A stretch of 64,000 nt of DNA, taken from NCBI RefSeq assembly GCF_036669915.1, contig NC_089323.1, forward strand, positions 18,712,587-18,776,586. Direction: 5' to 3'. Position numbers and translations under genes: made by a program. This DNA comes from Pocillopora verrucosa. Its lineage: Eukaryota > Cnidaria > Anthozoa > Scleractinia > Pocilloporidae. The notes below the pieces were generated by a model. The model had not been told where the DNA came from, did no database searches, and saw only the letters and a list, made by a program, of their open reading frames with translations. The stretch's first letter is position 1; each line of letters begins with the position of its first letter. This document shows positions 1-11,500 of the stretch, in pieces.

Positions 1-336
1 TTTCATCTTGTTGATAACAAGTCTGTGTCTTTATATGTTGATGCACACATAATTTGTCATCAAATTTATCTCTTGTTTTTTCTAAAGATGTTAAATCGAG
101 GTGGTGCATTAAAGCAAAAATTACCTCTCTAATAGAAGAAAGAAGGTAATCCTCATTAGAAAACAGCAAATCTAAGGCGACAGAGCGTTTTTCTTACTGA
201 TTAAGTCAATTGCAAACCATTGCAGAGGAGATTCTTTTAAAGCTATGTTGCAACGCATACGTTTCTAGGCTTGATCTTTGCAGTGCGTACGAAACCTAAA
301 ACATGACTCTAAAATTCAGTTATCAATGTTGACAAG

Positions 337-417
337 TTCCCCGAAGCTCAGTGGGTAGAGGATCTGACTGTACCATGTTGCGGTCCATGGTTAGGGTTTA
401 ATCCCTGACGCGGGGAA
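337..417 (+). repeat. tRNA-like cassette, copy 1
   Basis: It has the box A-like AGCTCAGTGGGTAGAG and the box B-like GGTTTAATCCC. The outer stem TTCCCCG/CGGGGAA is intact apart from a C-to-A change just inside it. T-rich sequence follows from 426. The middle hairpin is imperfect. Confidence 0.65.
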
Positions 418-752
418 ACTTATCGATTTTCCTTTTTTTTTTCTTCTTCCACTCATCATAGTTACTCTCCTTGCTGATAACAAGTCTGGTGTCTTTATAT
501 GGTAGCACTACCAAATATCATCGAATTTATATCCTGCTTTTGCTCAAGACGTCAAACTGAGGTGATACATCGGAACAAAAAATACCTATATGATAATAAA
601 AGAGGAAAGTAAATCCTCGATAGAAACAAAAAATCTAAGTAGAAAGAGGCTTTTTCGAACTAATTGATTCAATTGCGAACCTATTACAAAGGAGATTATT
701 AGTTTGTCCTATTTTTCTAGGCTTGATCTGTGAAGTTTTATACGCAGAAAAG

Positions 753-833
753 TTCCCCGCAGCTCAGTGGGTAGAGCATCTGACTGCACCAGGTTGCAGT
801 CCGTGGTTAGGGTTTAAACCTTGGTGCAAGGAA
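753..833 (+). repeat. tRNA-like cassette, copy 2 (degraded 3' half)
   Basis: The 5' half and box A match the other copies. The 3' acceptor strand is mutated (TTGGTGCAAGGAA), so the outer stem no longer closes. Eight Ts follow at 842. Confidence 0.6.
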
Positions 834-1088
834 ACCTGTCGTTTTTTTTGCCTCGTTTTTGTCATCATAATTTTCTTTTCTGTCTTTTCATGTTGATGCA
901 CATATTATTTATCATCGAATTTATTACTTGCTTTCGCTCAAGACGTAAAATTGAGGTAATGCATCAGTACATAAAATAAAAGTAGACACGTATACTCCAA
1001 AATAGCGCATACGTTTCTAGGCTTGATCTTTGCAGTGTGTACGAAACCTAGAACATGACTTTAAAATTCAACGACCATTGTTGACAAG

Positions 1089-1169
1089 TTCCCCGCAGCT
1101 CAGTGGGTAGAGCATCTGACCGCACCATGTTGTGGTCCGTGGTTAGGGTTCAAACCCTGACGCGGGGAA
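1089..1169 (+). repeat. tRNA-like cassette, copy 3
   Basis: The outer stem TTCCCCGC/GCGGGGAA is perfect, with an intact box A and the box B GGTTCAAACCC. A T-run begins about 8 nt after the stem, as expected for a Pol III terminator. Confidence 0.65.
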
Positions 1170-1561
1170 ACTTGTCGTTTTTTTCTTTTTTTGTATTTTT
1201 TTTCCTTTTATCATAGTTTTTCTCCTTACTGATAACAGGTCTTCAATGTAACAAATATGTTGATACACATATCAAATATCATCGAGTTTATACCTTACTT
1301 TTTCTTAAGATGACAAACTGAGGTGATTCATCAGAACAAAAATTACTTACGTAATAAAAGAATAAAGGGAATCCTCGATAGAAACAGCAAATGTAAGTGG
1401 ACAGAGGTATTTCCTTTCTAATTAAGTCAACTGCAAACCATTGCAGAAGAGATTCTTTAAGAGCGATGAAGTAGCGCATATGTTTCTAGGCTTGATCTTT
1501 CTTTGCGGTGTGTACGAAACCTAAAAGATGACTTTAAAATTCAGCCGTCAATATCGACAAG

Positions 1562-1642
1562 TTCCCCGCAGCTCAGTGGGTAGAGCATCTGACCGCACCA
1601 TGTTGCGGTCCGTGGTTAGGGTTCAATCCCTGACGCGGGGAA
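1562..1642 (+). repeat. tRNA-like cassette, copy 4 (best preserved)
   Basis: An 8-bp outer stem, the D-arm AGCTCAGTGGGTAGAGC, a 7-bp middle hairpin GACCGCA/TGCGGTC with loop CCATGT, and the T-arm TAGGGTTCAATCCCTG are all present. About 15 Ts follow at 1651. The anticodon arm does not give a normal 5-bp stem with 7-nt loop, so this is tRNA-derived rather than a standard tRNA gene. Confidence 0.65.
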
Positions 1643-1700
1643 ACTTGTCATTTTTTTTTTTTTTTTTCGTATGATATTTTCTCACTGCTGATAATATGTC

Positions 1701-3322
1701 CTAGATGTCCTCACATCCTGATAAACAGATCATTTATCATCGAATAGATTGCTTTTGCTTACGATGTAAAATTGAGGTGATGCATCAGCACAAAAATTAT
1801 TTATATTGTAAGGTCTAACAAGTTTTAATAAAATTTATATCAAAGAATGAGTTAAAATACCTGCGCTCAGGGCCCAGATTAGCGCTAACCCAGGGCTAAA
1901 CTCTAATCCGACTTCTTTATCCTTTTGTTCAAAAGCCTTTCTCGGATAATTTTCTTTATTCTTTTAAGGGTATTCCATCATCAATTTGTAGACAAAGAGA
2001 ATTGAGCTGACTTTCTTTTAAAACTTTCAGATCTCAAATCAGATTTCACACTAATCCTGGGTTATCTTAATCAAGCTTTAAACAACCTATGAAGGTTGAT
2101 CTATTGGCCGATTACAAAAAAACTCATAAAGGAATACTCTTTTACAGGCTATTTTTAAATGATTATGTTTCGTGTTACTGCTCCTGAGAGGATTTTATGA
2201 TCTCAGCCACTTGAAAATGATAAAATGAAGTCGAGGAAAACACCTGTAGTATAGAAAATTCGCGTTTCAGAAACATGCAAGGTAACCATTTCACTCCAAA
2301 AATTTGAAATTTAATTCTTCCAACTAATACCATGCACAACTTTATTGGCTATTCCTGAGAATTGGTGGCTTTTTTTTTTAACAGAAAATAACCCCTCGCT
2401 CACCATCGTCTTCACCTCAATTACCTGACTTTAAGTTACAGTTGGAATGACAATCACTATACTGATCGCACCTATTTGTTTCAGAAACACGGTATGAATC
2501 CTGAGATTTTCCAGCGCTTAAAATTCAAGATGGCCGACACATAGCCGCCATCTAGAAAAAACGAGAATGTCACTTTTTTTTAAAGGAAATTCAAAATTAC
2601 GTCGAGCAATTTAAGGGTGATCTCTGAGATCGGCTAAAAAATGGAAAAGCGATCGGTTACTTCAAAAATACGATCAGAATTGCGTGTTGCAGACGAAACA
2701 GAATCCTTTCATTTTCAAGATAATGTACATGTAGAGGCGGTTCATACAAGCAGTGAATAAAATATGTTTGATGGGTGATTTACGCAAACACGAGATTATA
2801 ATATTGATGGCAAAGATCAGGCGACTTAGATTCATTTAACTTACAGCAAATATACGATTTTGACGGGGGATTCTGAAGTTTAACTCTTAAAAGACCAGAG
2901 TAGCGATTCCTTTTCGCTTAAAAGGTTTTTTCTAAAACAAACATTGTCATATTTTGTGAACGATAGCCAGTGAATTATATCAAATGACTTCCTTCTTGTT
3001 ATTAAATTCAGCGCAATGTCGAGTTATAAGCCACGATTCTAAGTGCACCTTGGCAAACATATGGAAAACAGGAAATTAACTTTAGCTGTCTAATCGATAA
3101 GTGTCGCCCGACGGCCAATAGAAACAACCTAGAGATCTTTAGCTCATTAAAATGATTACGTCTTAGAGCCCACGATGAGCTTCATTTATGGAAAGAGTTC
3201 ATAACAATAATTAATGGAATGAAACATAGTACCAGTCTGATAGGCATTAACGATAGTGCCCGGTGCGTCGTTTACAAAGGCAAGACTGATAAAGCTGTGA
3301 AATCTCTTTTACGTTCTCTGTG
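1701..3322. other. Non-coding stretch upstream of the GPCR
   Basis: AT-rich sequence with no exon, repeat or RNA gene that I can support. The receptor promoter should lie at its right end, but I see no clear TATA box. Confidence 0.4.
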
Positions 3323-4231
3323 ATGGAAACAAAGGTTTGCTTTATCAAAGAAGCTAACCTGCATTTAATATTTGGAATCGTATACTTCCTTGCATCTCTA
3401 ACAGCGTCGATTGGAAATGGGTTCATGCTTTACATCGCAAGAAGAGATCCACTCAAACTTTTTAACAAACCCACAAACGTACTCAACGTTTCAATTGGGT
3501 TAAACCATCTTATCGCAAGTCTTTTTGTCCTTCCAATTCTTGGAACCAATAGCGTTCTGCAGAGTCAGGAGATAGTGAATGGAGTAGCTGAACTGTTCCA
3601 AGATGTTATGGTTCATTTTGTTGTCACAAATGCATCTGTGTTGCTTCTGGTTCTGTTCCTTGAGCGTTACACAGCATTTGTGTATCCTTTCCTGAATCGT
3701 AAAAATGCTACGATCGAAAGAGCGAAACAAATCTGCTCCTCAGTAACTGCAACTTGCTTTTTCTTCTCCTGTATTTTGTTCACAGGAGTCTCCGAAGATA
3801 TATTTTACGATATAACTCTTCCCGTATTCATACTGTTACCTTGCACGGTAATGACAGTTATGTTGGCAATCAGCTTTTGCTTGCTAAGGCGTCGAACCCG
3901 GGTTGCCCAAGACATCACACATGATTCACAGATACGAGTTATAAACCCAAACAGGTCAAAACGAAATTTACAACTTCGGCAGTATTTGAAAGCAGCAACA
4001 AAAGGAACAATTTTGACAGTTCTACCCATGGTATTTTACTGCGTGGTAAAAATTTTAGGTTATAGTAAATTAGAGTTTTCCTCAACATCATGCTATGATC
4101 TTTTAGAACACATGTCATTTATAGTTTTTTTCTTAGTAGCAGTAATGAATCCTGTAATTGTTTTTCTGAAAATTCCCGTGTACAAACGATCAATGAGGCA
4201 TCTTTGGGACCGAAGAAAAGGCCTTCGTTAA
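3323..4231 (+). CDS. Intronless class A (rhodopsin-like) G-protein-coupled receptor, 302 aa
   Basis: A seven-helix membrane receptor in a single exon, as is common for expanded cnidarian class A receptors. The first ATG of the frame is at 3323. Visible family marks are TM1 with GN (Asn32 at the 1.50 position), TM2 ending in LFVLP, TM3 ending in an E-R-Y triplet (114-116) in place of DRY, a TM6 proline (Pro235), TM7 with NP (276-277), and a short basic tail. Odd points: the usual TM2 aspartate position is His62, the NPxxY tyrosine position is Val280, TM6 lacks CWxP, and the usual TM3-to-loop-2 cysteine pair is not apparent. The ligand cannot be inferred. The missing sodium-pocket and switch residues suggest altered signalling, but the frame is intact and shows no decay. 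Confidence 0.85.
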   Translation: METKVCFIKEANLHLIFGIVYFLASLTASIGNGFMLYIARRDPLKLFNKPTNVLNVSIGLNHLIASLFVLPILGTNSVLQSQEIVNGVAELFQDVMVHFVVTNASVLLLVLFLERYTAFVYPFLNRKNATIERAKQICSSVTATCFFFSCILFTGVSEDIFYDITLPVFILLPCTVMTVMLAISFCLLRRRTRVAQDITHDSQIRVINPNRSKRNLQLRQYLKAATKGTILTVLPMVFYCVVKILGYSKLEFSSTSCYDLLEHMSFIVFFLVAVMNPVIVFLKIPVYKRSMRHLWDRRKGLR

Positions 4232-5397
4232 GAAGTAAACTATGGGGGTTTTTGTTTCACAGGTCACGATAAAGATAACTTAGAATGTCATATTACGCGA
4301 AATATAGCAAATTCATTAATGGTCTATTGGAGAAGGCGTGAGCTGGTTCAAGAGAGAGCTATGGTATAAGTTACAGTTATGATAGGTGGAGGGGAGTCAC
4401 TTCCCGCTTATCTCCCACACCTGATTTACCGCCGGGAACAAAGAGACTGTAGCAAAACCGACTACGAAGTTCTCTTTACAGTATGTAATGTCAGTCTGCC
4501 AGCTTAGGGCGTTTGAGTTCTTAGATTGATTAATTTTGTATCAAGAGTTTAGAGATGAGAATAACAAAGAATAATCCTAAAATGAAGCTCATTTTTCTGA
4601 TTGTCAGCTCTTTCTCATTGCTTACACACCTGCCAGTCTTAGCCTCACTACAGCTGCATTTCACAGGTGACGTCACTTAGTGAATTTGCATTTCTCTTAT
4701 GATGTCTGACTTATGTCGGACATTAGCAAACAACTTCAAGAAAAATTTTAAGGTGTGCAGATAATCAAGATTACATTTGAAGGACTGGTTATTTTTTTAA
4801 TAAAAAATCATAGGACAAATAAAATAAACTGAAAAACGACATGCATGAACCGTAAAAGGCAATGATTTGATCATTAGCCTTGCACCTTCAATTGCCATCA
4901 AGATTTAAAATGATACGAAGTGAAAAAGATAATTAATATTTCGATGACGTCGACGTACAAAAATATTTCATCGGACAAGGAAAACACTTTCTCTTTATAA
5001 AGTAAGTATTTTATCTGTAAGCTATATCTATGTGCAGCCAATCACCTAGCAACTAAGATGATGAACCAAAATAAACAGTTTTTCAATTTCCTCATTCGAG
5101 ACGCATGTTAACACGTAACATGACCTTAAAAAAAGAAAGGTGTTTTTAATTTTTTTTCCATTTATTCCACAATTCATCTTAAAGAAAAGTTATTTCCATT
5201 ACAAAGGATATCATGATAAAGTATTAATTACCGAATTTCAACTCAGTACATCTCATGGCGTTGTAGCAATGACGATGTTACCTTTTTATCGATGAAGACT
5301 TAAATAATAATTGATTCTTGCTTACCTACGAAGATGTTCCTGTTTCTGTGGGAGAGCAAAATAGGGAAACGAGAAAGTTAGGGGACACTTTCCGATA
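4232..5397. other. Non-coding stretch after the GPCR
   Basis: Nothing recognisable beyond AT-rich sequence and what would be the receptor 3' UTR. Confidence 0.4.
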
Positions 5398-5545
5398 AAA
5401 AATTAAATAAATTTTTTAATAATGATAATGATAATGGCAGTATCGATGATAAAAATATAATGATATCAATAACAATAATGATGACGATAACAATCATGAT
5501 AATGATAGAAATAATGATTTAAAAAAATAATAATGATAATAGATA
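5398..5545. repeat. AT-rich imperfect ATA/GAT microsatellite
   Basis: A run dominated by AATAATGATAATGATAAT-type triplets, with interruptions, over about 150 bp. Confidence 0.7.
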
Positions 5546-5632
5546 ATGCCTGATTAAAATCTCAGGTTACATTTTATATCTCTTTCTGTCCGAGCGCGAG
5601 GTTTTTATGCTAAGTTACGGACCGAGTTTTTC

Positions 5633-5685
5633 CCGCTCGGATTTATGATCCTTTCGCGAAGCACGTGGGCCATAAATCCGAGCGG
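5633..5685. repeat. Inverted repeat, 15-bp perfect arms
   Basis: CCGCTCGGATTTATG (5633-5647) is repeated as its reverse complement at 5671-5685 across a 23-nt loop. A weaker match continues outward through the flanking T-rich and A-rich runs. This fits one end or the core of a foldback or miniature DNA element. Confidence 0.7.
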
Positions 5686-5689
5686 AAGA

Positions 5690-7540
5690 AAACGAATTAG
5701 ACTCAAATAGAGGAGGAAAGATTTCAATTTAAACGAATTTTTAAATTTAGCGAGCCTTACTCTGAATACAGCTCACGAAATTGACCAATCATAGCACTCG
5801 TACTAACTAAAAGGTATGGTAACAACACTTACCCTTCGAGTTTGAGGTCAGTAGCTTCCAGGCTGCAGTCTTCCTTCTTTATCCGGGCTTGGGACTGGAG
5901 GATAACCAGGAAGAGTTAAACGTTTAATTACTTATTTCTCCTCACATACTCGGTACACGATCAAGTTTGCTGGTGGTGAGAAAATATAAAATCATCAGTT
6001 AGGGCATAGAGTTTGTACGCAGACCTATACTAAGCAAGAAAATGTGTACTCAACAGGTATTTGAACAAAACAGCTCTTTTTTTTTTATTCTCTAAAAGGC
6101 CTTAAATTTTTAAGTCCTGAATGAGTCGCATGTTCGGTTCGCCAATGATTCTCCTGAACAATATGAAACCAAAATGACATGCTTGACATGAAATTTACCC
6201 TTATATGAAAACACTCTACAGCTTGTATTGTTTTGTTATGTAGAAACACGAGTAAGTTTCAGATCGGATCGTCATTGTGCACGAAAATTTCCAGAGCCGC
6301 AGGAAGACGTGAAAAGTTTTGATACTCACAAAAGATGTTAACTTAGGTTCGAAGATGACTTTCCTTTGTTAAGTACCTGAGTAACTTGTTCACAGTCAAC
6401 TGTTTCTGTACGGATTTAGATTCACAGGGACTCGATATGTTGTGGAAACGTCGTGTCGTTATTTCACCTAGGATCAGTCTTAATTCATTCATAACACTTT
6501 CCTTAGTAGTAGATGTTTCGAAAGTTTTTGGTTTTTTATGGAATGAATGCGTTTGTGTTTGGCTTTCAACACTCACGAGGGCATCGTTGTGCATTATGCA
6601 ATTCTTTCGAGCCAAAAGGCCAATGTCTGCATGAGTATGCCTAAGACTCCTCAGGGACAAAGAATCGTTTGAACGGCTCGATAAAACACTTTTAAAAAAA
6701 GCATTCAGTCATTCTGGAATGCTTCTAATCTCCTCATCAGGGGAGAGACCTGAAGGATAACTGATCTCATAGCAACGCAAGGAAAGCCTAATTCCACGAA
6801 GCTTTCCGTTCACACACCGCAGGGCCTTTCTTGATCCCCATTCACACCAAAGCTTAAATAAGTTTTAAAGGTGTTTTGTTAAACACGGTTTAACTTGTTT
6901 TTTCTGTCTTCACAGAAGCTGCTTAAACCGATGTTTTTCGTCTCCAAATATAGCGCATTGAAAATACGAACCGTTGATTTCTTAAATCCTTCAGAAAATT
7001 CAGTTTTCCAGTCCTCTGTTTCTGGTTTTCATACAGTTAAACCCGGTTTAGCAAATATGTTTTGCTAATATGAATGGGCCGTGAGACCTCGACGATAATG
7101 CTAGCTTATTATTGTCTTGGAATTTCAGTGAAAAAAGGATAAGAGGAAACTTCAATTTACTGGGAAGATGCACGATCTCGCAGCCAATCTAGTAAATTTA
7201 AGGTGACACTTCGTGTAATTAGGCCCACCAGGCTTGAGCCAAACCAGTTTCAAATGCTTGAGGGAACTATCCCCCCACTCTTGGAAATTATTCTGGTCCA
7301 TTATAGAGATACCACTAACTGTAACGCTAATACTTTTTGTAGAGGGGGAGGGGGGGGAAACAATATCAGAGTAAAGTACCTAACCGAATAACACAACACG
7401 ATGTAGAGTACAGAGCACTAGCTACTACCCTCCCTCTCGCGGAAATTCAAAAGTTTCCCCTGCAGTTACCATTACCCATTTTCACTCGCGGTGGAGAGAG
7501 AGGCGATGTCAGAGTTAAGGATAATGTTCCTAAACTCAAC
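5690..7540. other. Non-coding stretch
   Basis: No exon can be supported. Short open frames around 6343-6660 exist on both strands, which is the signature of chance. A polyG run sits near 7342-7358. Confidence 0.35.
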
Positions 7541-7619
7541 AGAAAGACCCAGCCAGAGTTTGAACCCACACCTTTAAGTCTTGTGCCCAGCACACAAGCC
7601 ACTGGGCCAACACCCCTCA
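7541..7619 (-). repeat. tRNA-derived SINE head
   Basis: Read on the minus strand it has box A TGGCCCAGTGGC (7598-7609) and box B GGGTTCAAACTC (7556-7567). The spacing is that of a tRNA with a long variable arm. It is probably a SINE 5' end. Confidence 0.6.
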
Positions 7620-8512
7620 AGGCTCATACTAGGCTTTACTAAATCAAAAGTCCGACAAAAACATACACTGTAACAAATGTATTGTCCAAAAGATATCCCA
7701 ATATATCCATTTAATGATGTACACGTAACATTAATGTCTTTATGAATGCTTTCTTTTTTTTAACTTTAACTCTTAATAGAATTTAATTCTCAACAGCGAA
7801 AGACTGTTAATAAAAATGCTGAATAGTAGCAGTAACTTTGTGTCAATTCAGCATGCACTACTTGACTGGCAAAAATAGTATTCTGAATCGTTGAACTATC
7901 TCGAAACTTGTTCTAAGATAAATTTAGTAAACAATGCCTTGCATAAACATTGTTTTCAGGAAATTAATCGCTGTTTTTCTTGAGAATATTTTAACTGTCT
8001 AAACTGTTTCTTTTGTTTCACTGTTATAAATTTTCAAATGTGCAGTAGAACTACATTTTAAAAATCAAATCGAAAGGAGAAAAGAAGGCTATGTTTCTAT
8101 GCCTAGATAACTTGGACAATTTAAAGATAGCTCCTGTCATGTTTAGTTAAAGAGAACTCTTCTTTTCTGAAGAATTCAAGTCAACTGTTACAAAAAGACT
8201 GTGACATGGATCATACTAAGTGATAATCACTGCAAAGGCATAAGTATTATCTACAAATATGCCAGGCAACTTCTATTTTAATTAAATCAATAGGACTAAT
8301 CAACAACATGTATTATATGAAATATAAATTACAATGGTACATTTTCCCATATTTCAAGATTAATTTACATGTAGAGCTCTTACAGGCTACTGATCTGAAA
8401 CATTTGTTTCTGATTAACTACAAAGAACTATTTTTGCTTATTAATATGCCATCAAGATTTTGGGAATAAAATATTTCTGTTCATATTTTACAGGGATATA
8501 TTAAATGACGAT
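7620..8512. other. Intergenic / RFX 3' flank
   Basis: AT-rich. It should include the 3' UTR of the minus-strand RFX gene. No other feature is seen. Confidence 0.4.
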
Positions 8513-11500
8513 TTAACTTGGGCGTGGCCGTTTGGCCTCTGGCTCCAAGGACCCAGTCACTGATGGGCGTGTGGTGCTGGAGGAAGTACTTGAACCGGTG
8601 GCCTGGGTACCATCTACTGGAGGAAAAAACATGATCAGAATTATGCATAACTTTGTAATTAATAATCTTCAGTTACACCCAACATTAAATATTCTTGGAT
8701 ATATGTGCATGCCACTTAGGTAGATAAACTTTTGGATGTGAAAGAATGATTAATTCCAACTTTCTTCTTCAAGTCTCCATCAATGAAAATATTGCAAATT
8801 ATCACCGTGCATAATTTTGGTATAATTTTCATGAAATCTAGACAGAATCTACTACATTCCATGGTGAAGATAAAGAATCATGAGAGCTACTGTACATGTA
8901 AAAATGTATGTAGAAGTCAGTGCAATTGGGTTTTAAACAATGTAAATGACCAATATTTGCAAGGAGAAGGAAAGGTTTGACAAGACACTCTGAGTGATCA
9001 CTAAGAACTTACAGTTTAAGGGGCAGTCAGGCTGTTCTGATAGAAGGCTATTCTCCACTGAATCAAGTCCCATAGACAGTGCTGATCCAAGGCCAACAAA
9101 CTATTGAAAATAAAAACACAAATATCAGAGCTGTGGAGGATAATTTTGTAATGGTGACAAACTTTGAATCTATATGGTGAATAGGGTAGGGTTGCATCTT
9201 ATATTACAGGATTGGTAATGGAAGAGTCCATTTTGAAAGAAAGGTTTGAAAATTTCTCTACAGAAATGTAAGAATCTGTAAACCAAAACCAATTGCTGTG
9301 AGAGCTGACACAGTTGCAAATCTACAAAAAAAAAATATAGCAAAGACTTCAAGCCTACAATTTTGCATCATATTAATTTTCCATCAACTTGATGAACATT
9401 ATGTCAACATTTACTAACATAACAAACAATGGGATCAATATCAGTACCTCGGCAACTGTCCACCTACCCCTCCCCTAACCCAACACTAACCCTAACTTGT
9501 TATCAATCGACTGTTGTTGGGTTAGGGGAGGGATAGGTAGGCAGTTTCTCAGATACTGAAATTGATCCAATCAATGCGAGAGTAATTTTTTAGTTCTGCT
9601 TAAATATCGTGCACTGTTCATCATTTACCTCTCCCATAACTGCCATAGGTGATGCGCCAATGGCTTTAGCAACTTTGTGTTCCACCAAGTAGAACATGTA
9701 CTCATCATAAAGGAGCCTGATCAAATGGAATGACCCAAAACTGGCTGCACTTCTCAGAGTAAGGTCACGGATTATCATAGAACTATGAGAAGCATTTGAA
9801 AGACAAAATTAGTCTTGCATTTTCACACACATACCTTGGCTTAAGATAAAATAAAATCTGAAGTTGAGAACTTTACCTATAGAATGACCACTTCAATAGA
9901 AACTGTCTTGCTGCCTTGGGAAACTCATCTGTTCCCTCATGCTGTTTCAGCACTTGATCTACTACACCTTCCAACCAGGTGGCCCATTGTTCAAGAGAGT
10001 TCTAAATAGAAAACCAACACCTTCAGTTAATGATACTCTCCTATTGCAGAAAGAACCCGGTAATTCAGTGTAACAAACCTGTTGCTGGAGAGTGAGTTTA
10101 AAATCCTGCTCCAGTCGATACACAACATGGTCATCACACTGACACACCCAAGAGGCTTGCTCCTGCAAGGGATAAGTTGAAAGTTTTACTACCTGAAGTG
10201 ACATCTGAACTATATTTGTTTCATCACTACATTTCTCCTGTAAAATACCTCCTCACATAAGTAAAACTTTACTTGTTTTCTTGGACACATTTACAACTGC
10301 ATAATTTAGCCTTGTCACAAAACAGCAAAATCACTATGATCTTACTTGCACATTGGCAAAATCCACTCTGTTAAGGTCAGCTAACATCTGACTGATCTGG
10401 GAAGAATTCTGAAGCACAGCCCGTGCTGCTTGGGCCAAATGATTCAATGAAGTATAGCGACGCAGAGTTTGTGCAAAGGCACTACAAGTGGTTACCTGTC
10501 AAATAAACACCCCTTACTCAGTTAGTCCTTTGATAAAAAATGTTCTGAATTTAAAATCTCATTTTAAACTCAAACAAATTTCTTCTACAATAGATGCTGT
10601 AGTTAATGCATCATGTTTACCCCAACCCAAGCCACACATGTACCTTTTTCAGACACTGGACATTTCTAAAACTGTAACCAAACTTACTTTTACATCACTC
10701 ATCTTCTTTGGAATCTGATCTAGACTGTTGACCAACCAGCCCTCCAGGCCTTTGGCAAAATTACGTACAGCCTGTGTCAAGGAAGCTGAAAAACAATGAA
10801 TCTTACATTATTTATTTGCTCAAAGATTAAATTTGAGTAATAGACCACACTTTCTATCCATTTACTGCCATAATAACCCACACAGGATGTTGGAAGAACA
10901 CAATTCAAGTTTGTAAATCACAAGCCAGAGAAGTACCATGTATTATAATAACACTCTGCAGTAACGATTACATAATTATAAGTACCTGGAATTGGTCGCA
11001 ACACATCAGGAATGAGGATTTCAACCAGTGTCTGATAAAGAAGATGATCACATGCTTTGACAAATGTAATCACTGGATCAAATTCACACAGTTGTGTCAA
11101 TTTGGATTGGGAAAGCCTGCTTTCATATTCACCATCATCACTAAAAAACAAATAAACAAAACAAACAAATAATCAAAATTAAATGCTGTAAAGGAATTGA
11201 CATTTGCTTGAACATGCCTATGATTCAGTGCATTCACAATGTGCCAATAAGCTAAAACCTCTCCCTAACAGACCTCAAATCAATTTTCTGCACTGTTTCC
11301 AATACGTTTCTTCAATTTCTTTCTCTAAGAAATTTGGTGTCAAATCAACAATCCCTTGATTGATTTAAAAGTTATCATCTCATCACCTATTTGTTTGAAA
11401 ATGCATTGAAATTGTAAGGGGAAAATCCTCTTTGGTCATTCCCCTGAGTGAAAGAACTTAAGTGCACCTTACCCAACATCCTTTTTATCATCATCATCTG

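Larger units (their letters stand above)
1..1700. repeat. Tandem array of diverged ~340-470 bp units, each with a tRNA-like cassette
   Basis: Four tRNA-like cassettes begin at about 337, 753, 1089 and 1562, so the spacing is 416, 336 and 473 bp. The spacers are also related. Before three of the cassettes comes a block ending in a shared run (GTACGAAACCTA, then AAAATTCA) about 15-50 bp upstream. After each comes a T-run and then text around CATGTTGATGCACA and ATCGAATTTAT. The window opens inside spacer sequence of the same type, so the array probably extends to the left. I infer a local tandem amplification of a Pol III unit or a SINE-containing segment rather than independent insertions. Confidence 0.8.

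Noticed and set aside
337..1642. Four functional tRNA genes
   Set aside because: The D-arm and T-arm look right, but the anticodon arm has a 6- to 7-bp stem with a 6- to 8-nt loop, and copy 2 has lost its acceptor stem. Called tRNA-like repeats instead.
6343..6660. Overlapping open frames on both strands
   Set aside because: Both strands are open over the same stretch, there is no splice context, no recognisable protein and no supporting neighbour.
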